The position numbers were made by a program, and so were the translations under genes. From the NCBI RefSeq assembly GCF_013816785.1, contig NZ_JACDDV010000007.1, forward strand, positions 1 to 56,190: a DNA stretch of 56,190 bases, in the 5' to 3' direction. The stretch comes from Sphingomonas sp. Lineage in GTDB: Bacteria > Pseudomonadota > Alphaproteobacteria > Sphingomonadales > Sphingomonadaceae. This document shows positions 8,277-16,818 of this stretch, piece after piece (the stretch's first letter is position 1; each line of letters opens with the position of its first letter). The notes below the pieces were generated by a model that was not told the origin of the DNA, did no database searches, and saw only the letters and a list, made by a program, of their open reading frames with translations.

Positions 8277-9300
8277 GCCGATCCGCCGCCCAGCGCGCCG
8301 CGTCGGCGACGACCGGATCGTCGCTCGCCAGGTGCCGCTCGACCGCCCCCGCCAGCGCCGGCTCCCCGCTATTGCCCGCCGCGATCAGGCAGTTGCGGGT
8401 CATCCGCGCCACGCCGATGCGCTTGATCGGCGATCCCGAGAAAAGCTCGCGAAAGCCGGCATCGTCGAGCGCAAGCAGGTCGGCCAGCGCCGGCGCCGCC
8501 AGTTCGGCGCGCGGCGTGAACGCCATGTTGACCTGCGCCTGGCTGGCGAACCGGTTCCACGGGCACACCGCCAGGCAATCGTCGCAGCCGTAGATGCGGT
8601 TGCCGATCGCTTCGCGAAACTCGTACGGGATCGGGCCGGCATGCTCGATCGTCAGGTAGGAAATGCAGCGCCGCGCGTTGATCTGGCCCGGCGCGATAAT
8701 CGCCTGGGTGGGACAGGCAGCGATGCAGCGCGTGCAACTCCCGCAATGGTCGCTGGCAGGCTCGTCGGGCTCCAGATCGAGCGTCGTGTAGATCACGCCC
8801 AGGAACAACCAGCTGCCGTGTTCGCGGTTCAGCAAATTTGTGTGCTTGCCCTGCCAGCCGATACCCGCGGCCGCCGACAGCGGTTTTTCCATCACCGGCG
8901 CGGTGTCGACGAACACTTTTAGGCGGCATCCGCATTCGTCGGCCAGCCAGCGGCCAAGCACCTTGAGCGCCTTTTTGATTACCTTGTGGTAGTCGGCCCC
9001 TTGCGCATAAACCGAGACACGGCCCCGATCCCTTGCCTCGGCCAAAGCCAGCGGATCGGTCGCCGGCGCATAGCTCATCGCTAGTGCAATCACCGACTTC
9101 GCCTCGGGCCACAGGCCGGTCGGGCTGGCGCGTTGATCGGCGCGCGCTTCCATCCACCCCATCTCTCCATGGTGCCCGGCAGCCAGCCAGTCGCGCAGTT
9201 GCTCGCCCGCTGCGGGCACCGCGCCGGCGCGGGCAAATCCGCAGGCAACGAACCCCAGCTCCATCGCCTTGTCGATAATGCTCTGCTTGAGGCTTGCCAT
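8254..9300 (-). CDS. queG: Epoxyqueuosine reductase
   Basis: The enzyme performs the last step of queuosine synthesis, reducing epoxyqueuosine in tRNA to queuosine with cobalamin and two [4Fe-4S] clusters. The 348 residues include both ferredoxin-like motifs, CGSCTRCIAACP and the second set CDDCLAVCPW, and the conserved IGWQGKHTNLL region. The C-terminal HEAT-like tail is short, as in many alphaproteobacterial copies. No other queuosine genes are nearby. Confidence 0.94.
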   Translation of the reverse strand: MASLKQSIIDKAMELGFVACGFARAGAVPAAGEQLRDWLAAGHHGEMGWMEARADQRASPTGLWPEAKSVIALAMSYAPATDPLALAEARDRGRVSVYAQGADYHKVIKKALKVLGRWLADECGCRLKVFVDTAPVMEKPLSAAAGIGWQGKHTNLLNREHGSWLFLGVIYTTLDLEPDEPASDHCGSCTRCIAACPTQAIIAPGQINARRCISYLTIEHAGPIPYEFREAIGNRIYGCDDCLAVCPWNRFASQAQVNMAFTPRAELAAPALADLLALDDAGFRELFSGSPIKRIGVARMTRNCLIAAGNSGEPALAGAVERHLASDDPVVADAARWAADRLSASLSR

Positions 9301-9329
9301 GACCCCGACAGCCTTTACCCATACGCGAC

Positions 9330-10277
9330 ATGGGGGAAAGAGCCATCGCCGCCGAAGCTCGGCAACTCGTCAAGCTGTTCGACGGCAAGCGCGCGGTCGA
9401 CGGTGTCAGCCTGACCGTCCCAGAAGGCAGCATCACCGGCATTCTTGGCCCCAACGGCGCCGGCAAAACCACCACCCTCCGCATGATGCTCGGCATTATC
9501 GATCCGACCTCGGGCAGCCGCTCGCTGCTTGGTCACGACCGCCCGCTCGAGGCGGCGCGTCAGGTCGGCTATCTGCCCGAAGAACGCGGACTGTATCCGG
9601 CCATGCTCGCCGCCGAGGCCATCGCCTTCATGGGCGCGCTGCGCGGCGTCCCGATCGCCGAGGGTCGGCGACGCGCGGTCGCCTTGCTCAAAGATCGCGG
9701 CCATGAGAATTGGGCAAAGCGCCCGATTCGCACCTTGTCCAAAGGCATGGCGCAGACCGTCCAGTTGCTCGGCACAATCATCCACAAGCCGAGGCTGATC
9801 GTCCTCGACGAGCCATTCGCCGGGCTCGACGCGCTCAACCAGGAAAAGCTCGAGCAGCTAATCCGCGACCAGGCGGCAGCCGGTATCACCGTTATTTTTT
9901 CGACCCATGTCATCGCCCATGCCGAGCGGCTGTGCGAGCGGGTCGTAATCATCGCCGAGGGCAAGGCCGCGTTCGAAGGCGCGGTCGACGAAGCCCGCGG
10001 CCGCCTCCGCCCGATCGTCCATTTGCGCACCCGCGCCAAGGATGGGCCGTGGCGATCGATCCTTCCCGTCCGCGCCAAGCAGATCGCGGGCGAATGGCGC
10101 TTCGAACTGCCCGAGGGTGGGCCCGAGCCGATGCTCCGGGCGCTGCTCGACGGTGGCGCGGGGATCGAGACGTTGAGCATCGAGCGGCCCGGCTTGCACG
10201 ACGCCTTCATCGCCATCGCCGGTGAAGCAGCGGCGCGGGCGATGGGCCAGCGTCCGCCCGAGGAAATGGCGTCGTGA
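9330..10277 (+). CDS. ABC exporter ATP-binding protein, NatA-like
   Basis: This 315-residue ATPase shows Walker A (GPNGAGKTTT, about residue 46), the signature LSKGMAQ, Walker B (LIVLDEPFAG) and the switch His (STHVIAHAERL). The C-terminal 90 residues form the extra domain seen in NatA/DrrA-type ATPases. Its stop overlaps the GTG start of the permease gene by 4 bp. The two form a NatAB-like two-gene ABC-2 exporter; the substrate (ions in B. subtilis NatAB, or others) is not shown by the sequence. Confidence 0.93.
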   Translation: MGERAIAAEARQLVKLFDGKRAVDGVSLTVPEGSITGILGPNGAGKTTTLRMMLGIIDPTSGSRSLLGHDRPLEAARQVGYLPEERGLYPAMLAAEAIAFMGALRGVPIAEGRRRAVALLKDRGHENWAKRPIRTLSKGMAQTVQLLGTIIHKPRLIVLDEPFAGLDALNQEKLEQLIRDQAAAGITVIFSTHVIAHAERLCERVVIIAEGKAAFEGAVDEARGRLRPIVHLRTRAKDGPWRSILPVRAKQIAGEWRFELPEGGPEPMLRALLDGGAGIETLSIERPGLHDAFIAIAGEAAARAMGQRPPEEMAS

Positions 10278-11494
10278 AGCTCCCCGAGACGATCCGCGCC
10301 GCCTTCGTCATCGCCCGGCGCGATTTCACTGCGACGGTCCTCAGCAAGACCTTCCTGCTGTTCCTGCTCGGCCCACTTTTCCCGATCCTGCTCGGCTTCA
10401 CGTTCGGCGGCATCGGGGCGCAGGTCGACCGGAACGTGGCGCCGCCGACGGTGGCGGTGATCGCGGCGCAGACGGATTATGAGCTGCTCGACGCCGCCCG
10501 GACGCGCCTCGCACCACTGGGCGGGGGCCGCGAGGTGATCCAGCTGCGCCTGGTCCGCCCTGAACAGGACACCGCCGGACAGCGCGCGCGCCTGCTGTCG
10601 GACGAGAAAAGCAGCGTCGTCGGGGTCCTCGACGGCGGCTTGATCGCCCCCCATTTCACGGGCTTGCGGGGAGGCGACGGACGCACGGTCAGCCAAATCA
10701 GTCTATTCATCGACGAGGCCCGGCGGCTCAAGGAATTGCCGACGGTCGGGGGCAGCCCGCTAGCGACCACCCCGACCAAAAGTTCAGCTGGCTCGCTTGC
10801 CTTTGCCCGCACGCTGACCGCTAGGCTTGGTCAGACGATCCTGTTCGTGCTCACTATCTTGCTGGCAGGCATGCTGCTGTCGCAACTGATTGAAGAGAAA
10901 TCGAGCAAGGTGATCGAGGTGCTCGCCGCCGCGGTGCCGGTCGACGCGATTTTCCTTGGCAAGCTGTTCGCTATGCTTGCCATGTCCTTGGTCGGAATTT
11001 CCGTTTGGACCAGCGCGGGCGCGGCTGCGGTCGCCATTTTTGCCAACGGCGGCTTGTCGATCCTGCCCCCTCCCGCGGTCGGCTGGCCGGCCTTCCTGGC
11101 CTTCGTCCTGCTCTATTTCTCGATGAGCTATCTGCTGATCGGCGCGACCTTCCTCGGCATCGGCGCGCAGGCTTCGACGGTCCGCGAGGTGCAGACGCTG
11201 TCGATGCCGGTCACCATGTCGCAGGTCTTGCTATTCGGTTTCGCCTCGATCGGCGTCGGCAAGCCCGCAAGCGCCGAGGCGATCGGTGCCGCTGTTTTCC
11301 CGCTGTCGAGCCCGTTCGCGATGATCGCCCGTGCGTCGGAGGAAGCGGCGCTTTGGCCGCACGCGCTGGCGCTAGCGTGGCAGGCGCTGTGGGTGGCGCT
11401 GATCCTCAAGGGCGCGTCGGCCATCTTCCGCCGCAGCGTGCTCAAATCCGGTCCCGCCTGGCGCTGGCCATGGCAGAAGCGGGTGACGGTCTAG
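10274..11494 (+). CDS. ABC-2 family permease, NatB-like
   Basis: This 406-residue permease has an N-terminal span (FLLFLLGPLFPILLGF). A soluble extracytoplasmic domain of about 160 residues follows, and then five or so spans (ILFVLTILLAGMLLSQLIEEKSSKVIEVLAA is the typical ABC-2 coupling region). That layout is the NatB/YhaP type. The GTG start lies inside the stop of the ATPase gene (GTGA). The stop TAG shares CTAG with the stop of the convergent gene. Confidence 0.9.
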   Translation: MKLPETIRAAFVIARRDFTATVLSKTFLLFLLGPLFPILLGFTFGGIGAQVDRNVAPPTVAVIAAQTDYELLDAARTRLAPLGGGREVIQLRLVRPEQDTAGQRARLLSDEKSSVVGVLDGGLIAPHFTGLRGGDGRTVSQISLFIDEARRLKELPTVGGSPLATTPTKSSAGSLAFARTLTARLGQTILFVLTILLAGMLLSQLIEEKSSKVIEVLAAAVPVDAIFLGKLFAMLAMSLVGISVWTSAGAAAVAIFANGGLSILPPPAVGWPAFLAFVLLYFSMSYLLIGATFLGIGAQASTVREVQTLSMPVTMSQVLLFGFASIGVGKPASAEAIGAAVFPLSSPFAMIARASEEAALWPHALALAWQALWVALILKGASAIFRRSVLKSGPAWRWPWQKRVTV

Positions 11495-12249
11495 CCGATC
11501 GCTGCCTTCGCCGCTTCGGTCAGCTGTTCCATCAACGCCATATAGGGGAAGGGCCCGTGGCTTATCCGCGAGACACCAGTAGCGGCGACCTCGTCATCGG
11601 ACGGACACCCGGGATAAGTCATGAAGTTCACCGGGATTGGAGAATCGCCGCATAGCTGCCGAAGCAGGCCGAGATCGCCCAGCATCGGCACGAAGAAGCC
11701 GCTTGCCCCGGCTTCGGCATAGGCCCGGGCGCGTGCGATTGCTTCGTCGAGCATGGCATCGTCATGCGTTTCCTGCGGTGTTTTGAGGAAGAGGTCGGTC
11801 CGCGCATTGATGAAGAAATCTGGGCCTACCGCCTCTCGCGCTGCCAAGATGCGTTGGGCCTGGACCGCAATCGGGTGCAAATCCTTGCCGCCCACGATTT
11901 GATCCTCGAAATTGCAACCGATCGCTCCGGTTTCGGCTAATCGGGCGATATGGCGGGCGCCTTCGGCGGCGTCGTCCGAATAGGCGCCCTCGAAATCGAC
12001 GGTGACGGGCAACTCGACCGCCTCGACGATGCGCCTGGCATTGCTCAGCGCGAACTCCATCGGCACCAGTTCGCCATCGCCAAACCCGTTCGCCATTGCG
12101 ACGGAGGCACTGCCGGTGGCAATTGCCCCCACCCCTGCCTTGGCTACCGCCTGCGCGCTACCCGCGTCCCACACATTGTAAAGCACAAGGGGACCTCCGC
12201 GGGCGTGCAATGCGGCGAATCGCCGCGCCTTGTCAGGATGCGAGGTCAA
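11491..12249 (-). CDS. Isocitrate lyase/PEP mutase family protein, copy 1
   Basis: This 252-residue TIM-barrel protein has VLYNVWDAGSAQAVAKAG near the N-terminus, LPVTVDFEGAYSDD, GAIGCNFEDQIVGG (the family's metal-binding E-D) and FFINARTDLFL. The superfamily cleaves or forms C-C or C-P bonds in 2-oxo acids. This 'PEPM-like' subgroup has no firmly known substrate. I place the start at a TTG preceded by GAAGG, giving MTSHPDKARRF, which matches the start of its paralogue about 1.8 kb away. It overlaps the end of the saccharopine-dehydrogenase-like gene by 17 bp. Confidence 0.85.
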   Translation of the reverse strand: MTSHPDKARRFAALHARGGPLVLYNVWDAGSAQAVAKAGVGAIATGSASVAMANGFGDGELVPMEFALSNARRIVEAVELPVTVDFEGAYSDDAAEGARHIARLAETGAIGCNFEDQIVGGKDLHPIAVQAQRILAAREAVGPDFFINARTDLFLKTPQETHDDAMLDEAIARARAYAEAGASGFFVPMLGDLGLLRQLCGDSPIPVNFMTYPGCPSDDEVAATGVSRISHGPFPYMALMEQLTEAAKAAIG

Positions 12250-13288
12250 ATTTTTGACCTTCAAGGAAAAGCTCAATCGAAAGAGGCTGGGGGGAAAGAG
12301 CTTCAAGGAAGCCCCGCGCGTCGAAAATCTCGCCAGCCGTGTAGACGCCGGGTGCCGCCGCGGTATCGTTCAAAAGACGGCCAAGCGCTTCCACCACAAT
12401 CGGTGCCGACACGGCGTAAATGTCCCGCCCACCTGCCACCGCGCGCCTCACCGCGCTCCCCAACCGAGCGACCACATCGACAATGAAGGTCTGGGAAGAC
12501 CGCCCGCTGTCGTCCGCCGCTATGGGCGGCGGTACCGAGGGATCGATCACATCGCTGACCGCCGCGACAGTCATATATGAACGGAACTCGGCGACCGGTA
12601 TATGATGCGGAATGGTGACCGCATCGGCCATGGTGAATTCTGTTACCACGCGCTGCCTGCCGAGCGGTTGGGGGAAAGTCCATTCTCCGACTGGCGCCGG
12701 ACCATCGCGATGTTCGAGACGGCCGTTGGCAAAGGCGATGCGTCGACCCCCTCGGCGTTCCCTCGACACCTTGCCGGCTGCTCGCGTTCCCGCAGTCGGG
12801 TGCCAGCTAGCAAGGCCATAGGCGATCGATATTTCGTCGACGTTCGGCCAATCGCCGATCGCAGCCGTCGCCAGCAGGTCGCCAAGCCCGCCGAAGAAGG
12901 CCATTGCCGGCAAAATCACAATTCCGGCGTCCCGCGCGCTATTTCCATAGTTGGCGAGGGTGTCGAGGTTGGCCTCAATCTCGGCGGCGATATCCAGATA
13001 ATGGATCTTTGATCGAAGGGCGGCTTCGACCACGGCCGGTACGGTTTCGGCGAACGGGCCGGCACAATTGATCACGGCGACCGAACCCGACAGCGCCCGA
13101 TCCAGCGCTGCCGAGTCTTCGAGCGCGGCGACCCGGACGTCCAAATCCGGAAGTTGCACGCCCAAGCTGTTGAGCTTGTCGGGATCACGCCCAGACAGGA
13201 CCGGCGTCCAGCCCCGCCTTTTCAGCTCCGCAACCACGAAGCGACCTGTGTGCCCATAAGCCCCGTAGACAGTTACATTTCCGCGCAT
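12233..13288 (-). CDS. Saccharopine dehydrogenase-like NAD(P)-binding oxidoreductase
   Basis: This 351-residue protein opens with a Rossmann motif, VTVYGAYGHTGRFVVAEL, and VLSGRDPDKL. A second block, VINCAGPFAETVPAVVEAAL, is typical of the saccharopine-dehydrogenase-like (trans-acting enoyl reductase) family. The substrate is unknown. The ATG at 13288 begins directly before the Rossmann strand. Upstream sits a consensus promoter element with two TetR-type operators, and the TetR gene reads away on the other strand. This gene and the overlapping ICL/PEPM gene are therefore its probable targets. Confidence 0.82.
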   Translation of the reverse strand: MRGNVTVYGAYGHTGRFVVAELKRRGWTPVLSGRDPDKLNSLGVQLPDLDVRVAALEDSAALDRALSGSVAVINCAGPFAETVPAVVEAALRSKIHYLDIAAEIEANLDTLANYGNSARDAGIVILPAMAFFGGLGDLLATAAIGDWPNVDEISIAYGLASWHPTAGTRAAGKVSRERRGGRRIAFANGRLEHRDGPAPVGEWTFPQPLGRQRVVTEFTMADAVTIPHHIPVAEFRSYMTVAAVSDVIDPSVPPPIAADDSGRSSQTFIVDVVARLGSAVRRAVAGGRDIYAVSAPIVVEALGRLLNDTAAAPGVYTAGEIFDARGFLEALSPQPLSIELFLEGQKFDLAS

Positions 13289-13300
13289 TATCGATCTCAC

Positions 13301-13316
13301 TACAGACTTGTCTGTA
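13301..13316. promoter_or_regulatory. TetR operator 1
   Basis: TACAGAC-TT-GTCTGTA is a perfect palindrome with 7-bp arms. It lies immediately upstream of the saccharopine-dehydrogenase-like gene and 72 bp before the divergent TetR gene. Size and symmetry fit a TetR-family dimer site. Confidence 0.75.
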
Positions 13317-13317
13317 T

Positions 13318-13346
13318 CGTATTGCTACAGACCTGTATCGTGTCAA
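13318..13346 (-). promoter_or_regulatory. Promoter of the saccharopine-dehydrogenase-like gene
   Basis: On the minus strand a consensus -35 box TTGACA (13346-13341) is followed after 17 nt by AATACG, or after 19 nt by TACGAT. Operator 2 lies inside the spacer and operator 1 just downstream, so a bound TetR protein would block polymerase. Confidence 0.6.
13326..13337. promoter_or_regulatory. TetR operator 2
   Basis: TACAG-AC-CTGTA repeats the half-sites of operator 1 (shared TACAGAC), with the centres 23 bp apart. The shared half-site supports recognition by the same regulator. Confidence 0.65.
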
Positions 13347-13387
13347 GCCTGATTTCGCCGGAAGACGCAGGTCCAGGGAGATAAGCG

Positions 13388-13993
13388 ATGAATCAGCGGA
13401 GGCCGGATAGTCCCGCAAAGGCGGGAGAGCCGATCGCCGCCCTTCGTGATCGGATTCTCGATACCGCATCTAGCCTGTTTTACCGGGAGGGAGTGCACGC
13501 GGTCGGCGTCGACTTGGTCGTCAAGAAATCCGGCATCGCAAAAACAAGCCTCTATCGACATTTTGGAAGCAAAGACGCCCTCATCGCTGCCTTCCTCGAG
13601 CGGGAGGATGCCGACTTCTGGCGCCAATGGGGCGCGATCGCCGATCGCCATCAGGATGACCCCGAAGCCGAGCTTGCGGCCTATCTGGAATGGATGGCTG
13701 AACGGCTGCGGAGGCCGGGCTATTGTGGCTGTCCTCAACTCAACGTCGCTGCCGAACTGCGCGACCCGGATCATCCCGCGCGGCGGATCGCCCAGGCGCA
13801 CAAGGACAAGATGCGCGGACACCTTTCGGTCCTCGCCAAACGCCTGGATTTAAAGCGTCCTGACGCCGTCGGCGCGCAGCTCGCCCTGGCTTTCGACGGC
13901 GCTTTCATCAGCGCTCCTTTCGGTCACACGGAGTTGTTAGTTGCCACGCTCAACGGCACCGTCCAGCTGATCGTGGAACCGGGGCAGCGCTAG
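13388..13993 (+). CDS. TetR/AcrR-family transcriptional regulator
   Basis: This 201-residue repressor has an N-terminal helix-turn-helix: ILDTASSLFYREGVHAVGVD, then IAKTSLYRHFGSKDALIAAF. The C-terminal ligand domain includes RRPGYCGCPQLNVAAELRD, a pattern seen in TetR proteins near detoxification or dehydrogenase genes. It is divergent from the saccharopine-dehydrogenase-like gene, and the shared 99-bp intergenic region carries two palindromic operators. It therefore probably represses that gene and itself. Its ligand is unknown. Confidence 0.9.
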   Translation: MNQRRPDSPAKAGEPIAALRDRILDTASSLFYREGVHAVGVDLVVKKSGIAKTSLYRHFGSKDALIAAFLEREDADFWRQWGAIADRHQDDPEAELAAYLEWMAERLRRPGYCGCPQLNVAAELRDPDHPARRIAQAHKDKMRGHLSVLAKRLDLKRPDAVGAQLALAFDGAFISAPFGHTELLVATLNGTVQLIVEPGQR

Positions 13994-13998
13994 CAACG

Positions 13999-14742
13999 TC
14001 AACCAATCGCGTTCCGCGCCGCCTCTTCCAATTGCGCCATCAGTGCGCGGTGCGGAAATGGGCCGTGGCTGATCCGTGCTATCCCCGCCGCCGCCCACTC
14101 GGCCTTGGGCGGAGCGCCGGGAAAAGCGACCGCGTTGACCGGCAATGGCACCGCCCTGCACACCCGCTCCATCTGCTTAGGATCGCCCAGCCGCGGCACG
14201 AAGAAGCCGCTCGCGCCGGCATCGGCGAACGCCTTGCCGCGCTCGATCACCTGGTCGATTAACGCGTCGTCGGCTTCCTTGTTCTTGAGCAACAAATCGG
14301 TGCGGGCGTTGATGAAGAAAGCCTCTCCGACCACGCGGCGGATCGCCTCAATGCGGCGGCATTGCAGCTCCAACGAGTGAAGCCCCTCGCCGCCGAGGAC
14401 CTGGTCCTCGAAATTGCAGCCTACCGCGCCGGTGGCGGCAAGTTGCGCGACGTTGCGTCCGCCCTCTTCGGGATCGGCCGAATAGGCACCCTCGAAATCG
14501 ACCGTCACCGGCAGTTCGACCGCCTCGACGATCCGCCTGGCATTGGCCAGCGCGAAGTCGATCGGCACCTGCTCGCCGTCGGGCCAGCCATGGGCGTCAG
14601 CCACCGGATGACTTCCCGTCGCCAGTGCCCTGGCCCCGCCCGCGACCACCGCGTTCGCGCTGCCGACATCCCAGATGTTGAACAGCACGACCGGATCGCC
14701 GGGGACGTGGAGCGCGGCGAAGGTCTCATACTTGCTGGTCAT
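13999..14742 (-). CDS. Isocitrate lyase/PEP mutase family protein, copy 2
   Basis: This 247-residue protein is closely related to copy 1 along its whole length (same blocks: NARRIVEAVELPVTVDFEGA, GCNFEDQ, FFINARTDL, GASGFFVP, ISHGPFP). Its ATG overlaps the stop of the upstream VOC gene by 4 bp, so it belongs to that transcript and not to the TetR-controlled one. The TetR gene ends 5 bp away on the other strand. The 2-oxo-acid substrate is unknown. The duplication around a regulator and dehydrogenase suggests related substrates or local gene duplication. Confidence 0.85.
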   Translation of the reverse strand: MTSKYETFAALHVPGDPVVLFNIWDVGSANAVVAGGARALATGSHPVADAHGWPDGEQVPIDFALANARRIVEAVELPVTVDFEGAYSADPEEGGRNVAQLAATGAVGCNFEDQVLGGEGLHSLELQCRRIEAIRRVVGEAFFINARTDLLLKNKEADDALIDQVIERGKAFADAGASGFFVPRLGDPKQMERVCRAVPLPVNAVAFPGAPPKAEWAAAGIARISHGPFPHRALMAQLEEAARNAIG

Positions 14743-15116
14743 TCGGGCTCCCCGCCGCCGATTTGCTGGAACAGTTCGACCTTGATTCCATCCGGGTCGA
14801 GGATCCACGCGAAGCGGCCATAATCCTCATCCTGCCGCCCGAGGATGGAAACCCCCTTGGCGGCGAGGTCGGCGATCATCGCGTCGAGGTCGTCGACCCG
14901 CAAATTGATCATGAACGGTGCCTCGCTTGGCGCGAAATAGTCGGTCGCGGCCTTGAACGGCGACAGCAGGGTGAAGCCATCGGGAAGGTCGTCTTTGAAC
15001 GGGAACATTGCTCCCCACTCGCCCCCGACGCCGAGATTGTCTCGGTACCAGGCCTTGGTCGCTTCCGTGTCCGCGACCTTGTAGAAGATTCCGCCCAGAC
15101 CGGTGATCCTAGCCAT
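14739..15116 (-). CDS. VOC-superfamily (glyoxalase-like) protein
   Basis: This 125-residue protein has one pair of beta-alpha-beta-beta-beta modules: GGIFYKVADTEATKAWYRD at the start and DYGRFAWILDPDGIKVELFQ at the end. The closing 'DPDG-x-x-x-EL' supplies the usual metal-ligand Glu. Members include glyoxalases, fosfomycin-type resistance proteins and many enzymes of unknown role. It is translationally coupled to ICL/PEPM copy 2 (ATGA) and lies 18 bp after the PD40 gene. Confidence 0.85.
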   Translation of the reverse strand: MARITGLGGIFYKVADTEATKAWYRDNLGVGGEWGAMFPFKDDLPDGFTLLSPFKAATDYFAPSEAPFMINLRVDDLDAMIADLAAKGVSILGRQDEDYGRFAWILDPDGIKVELFQQIGGGEPE

Positions 15117-15134
15117 TGTCTTGTCTCCCCTCGA

Positions 15135-15983
15135 CTACCGCCGCCTTGCTGGTTGACGCGAACAGGATGGCGGCCAGCCCTTTCGTCCGTTCACCAGAAG
15201 CATTTCGCCCGACCGCCCGTCCTTGACGTCACGCGAAAAGAGCCAGCTCTTGCCGTCGGGTGCAAAGGCGGCGCCGATTTCGCTTCCGTTGCGGTTGATC
15301 TCCAGACCCAGCTTCACGCGCGGTCTCCAACCCTTGGCCGTCCGCTCGCTCCGATAATAGCCGTCGCCGCCGCTCAGCAGCATCCACCGCCCGTCGGGCG
15401 AAGGCAGCGGTTCATATTCATGCTCGGCGGTGTTGAGCGCCGGGCCGGCATTCTCGACGACCCACCCGCCGCCCTCTTCGCGAGCGCGCCAGATATCGGT
15501 CTTGCCAAGTCCGCCGGGACGGTCCGAGCCGAAGTAAAGCCAGCCGTCGCGGTCGTGCCGCGGAAACCATTCCTGTCCGGTTGAATTGACCGGCGCGGGC
15601 AACCGCTCGGCTGTGCCCCATTTGCCGTCCCTGCCGCGCCGTGCGCGCCAGATGTCGAGATCCTTTTTCGCCACCCCGTCGGTTGTTCGAGTCGAGATGA
15701 ACCACAGCGTGCGGCCATCGGGGGAGAACCAAGGATCAGCCTCGACCCCGTCGCCGGCGATGGGCGCGTCGACCGGCTTGCTCCACCCGTCCTGTGCGCA
15801 GCGGCTGCGCTTGATCCGCCAGCCGGAGAATTGCGGGGAGGAGCGAACGAACCACAGATCGCCCGTCCTTAGATCGAAGGCCGGATGCGATTCGAACTGG
15901 CCGGTGGAAATCGGCGGCGCGGACCAGACGACGGGCTCGGCAGCCGACGCCGCGGCAAGCAACCCAAGCAGCGCATCGATCAT
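15135..15983 (-). CDS. Secreted PD40 (TolB-like) beta-propeller protein
   Basis: This 282-residue protein has a short signal (MIDALLGLLAAASAAE). At least four PD40-type repeats follow: SHPAFDLRTGDLWFVRS, DPWFSPDGRTLWFIST, EWFPRHDRDGWLYFGSDRPG and EPLPSPDGRWMLLSGGD, plus GAAFAPDGKSWLFSRD. Such propellers often bind peptides or glycans in the periplasm. It is placed 28 bp after the LytTR regulator and could be under its control. No specific ligand is evident. Confidence 0.8.
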   Translation of the reverse strand: MIDALLGLLAAASAAEPVVWSAPPISTGQFESHPAFDLRTGDLWFVRSSPQFSGWRIKRSRCAQDGWSKPVDAPIAGDGVEADPWFSPDGRTLWFISTRTTDGVAKKDLDIWRARRGRDGKWGTAERLPAPVNSTGQEWFPRHDRDGWLYFGSDRPGGLGKTDIWRAREEGGGWVVENAGPALNTAEHEYEPLPSPDGRWMLLSGGDGYYRSERTAKGWRPRVKLGLEINRNGSEIGAAFAPDGKSWLFSRDVKDGRSGEMLLVNGRKGWPPSCSRQPARRR

Positions 15984-16011
15984 CTCTTCCCCCTATCGCT
16001 CATCTCTACCG

Positions 16012-16818
16012 CTAATGCACGAACCGCGCGACGACGTCGCGGTAGCTGCGGCTGACCTTCACCTGAGCGCCCGAATCGAGCACCAGGAAACATTCGCCAT
16101 TGGTGTGCGGCTTGACCTGGCGGACGAGGTCGAGATTGACGATGGTCGAGCGGTGGACGCGCTGGAAGCGGCGCGGGTCGAGGCGCTTTTCAAGGTCCTT
16201 CATCGTTTCGCGCAGGATCAGCGTGTTCTCACCGGTCTGGATGCACATATAGTCGCCCGCCGCGTCGATCCGCTCGATGGTGTCGACGTCGACCCGGAAA
16301 ATCTGCCCCTGGTCGCGAATGTTGATCATCTTCTCGAAGCGGTTGGCGGCGGGTCCCTCGGCGGCACTCTCCTCGGCCAGCGTCTCGGCTGCCTCCGGCG
16401 CATGCTCGACCAGCGCTTCCTTGAGCCGTTCGGCCTCCTCTGAGCCACGCTTCTCGGCCAGGCGCGTGCGCACCCGGTCGAGCGTGGTCGCCAGCCGGTC
16501 TTCGTCGACCGGCTTCATCAGATAATCGACCGCCTGCGCGTCGAAGGCGCGCAGCGCATGCTCGTTGTAGGCAGTCACGAACACGAACAATGGCGGCTCA
16601 ACGTCCATCATGCCTGAAATGACCGAGAAACCGTCGAACCCAGGCATCTGAATATCGAGGAAGACGAGGTCGGGCTTATGGGTCTTGATCGCGCGGATAG
16701 CCTCGCGCCCGTTGGCGGCGGTCGCCACCACCTCGACATCGTCGTGAGCCTCGAGCCGCAGGCGCAGTCCCTGCGTGGCGAGCGGCTCGTCGTCGACGAG
16801 AATGGTCCTGATAGTCAT
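16012..16818 (-). CDS. LytTR-family response regulator
   Basis: This 268-residue protein has an N-terminal receiver (TILVDDEPLATQGL; phospho-acceptor Asp in LVFLDIQMPGFDG, about residue 54). The C-terminal LytTR DNA-binding domain includes FQRVHRSTIVNLDLVRQV and VKVSRSYRDVVAR. LytTR regulators bind direct repeats with a beta-strand DNA-binding domain. Its ATG overlaps the kinase stop (ATGA), so the two are a cognate pair. The linker between the domains is unusually acidic and alanine-rich (about residues 125-160). Confidence 0.93.
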   Translation of the reverse strand: MTIRTILVDDEPLATQGLRLRLEAHDDVEVVATAANGREAIRAIKTHKPDLVFLDIQMPGFDGFSVISGMMDVEPPLFVFVTAYNEHALRAFDAQAVDYLMKPVDEDRLATTLDRVRTRLAEKRGSEEAERLKEALVEHAPEAAETLAEESAAEGPAANRFEKMINIRDQGQIFRVDVDTIERIDAAGDYMCIQTGENTLILRETMKDLEKRLDPRRFQRVHRSTIVNLDLVRQVKPHTNGECFLVLDSGAQVKVSRSYRDVVARFVH

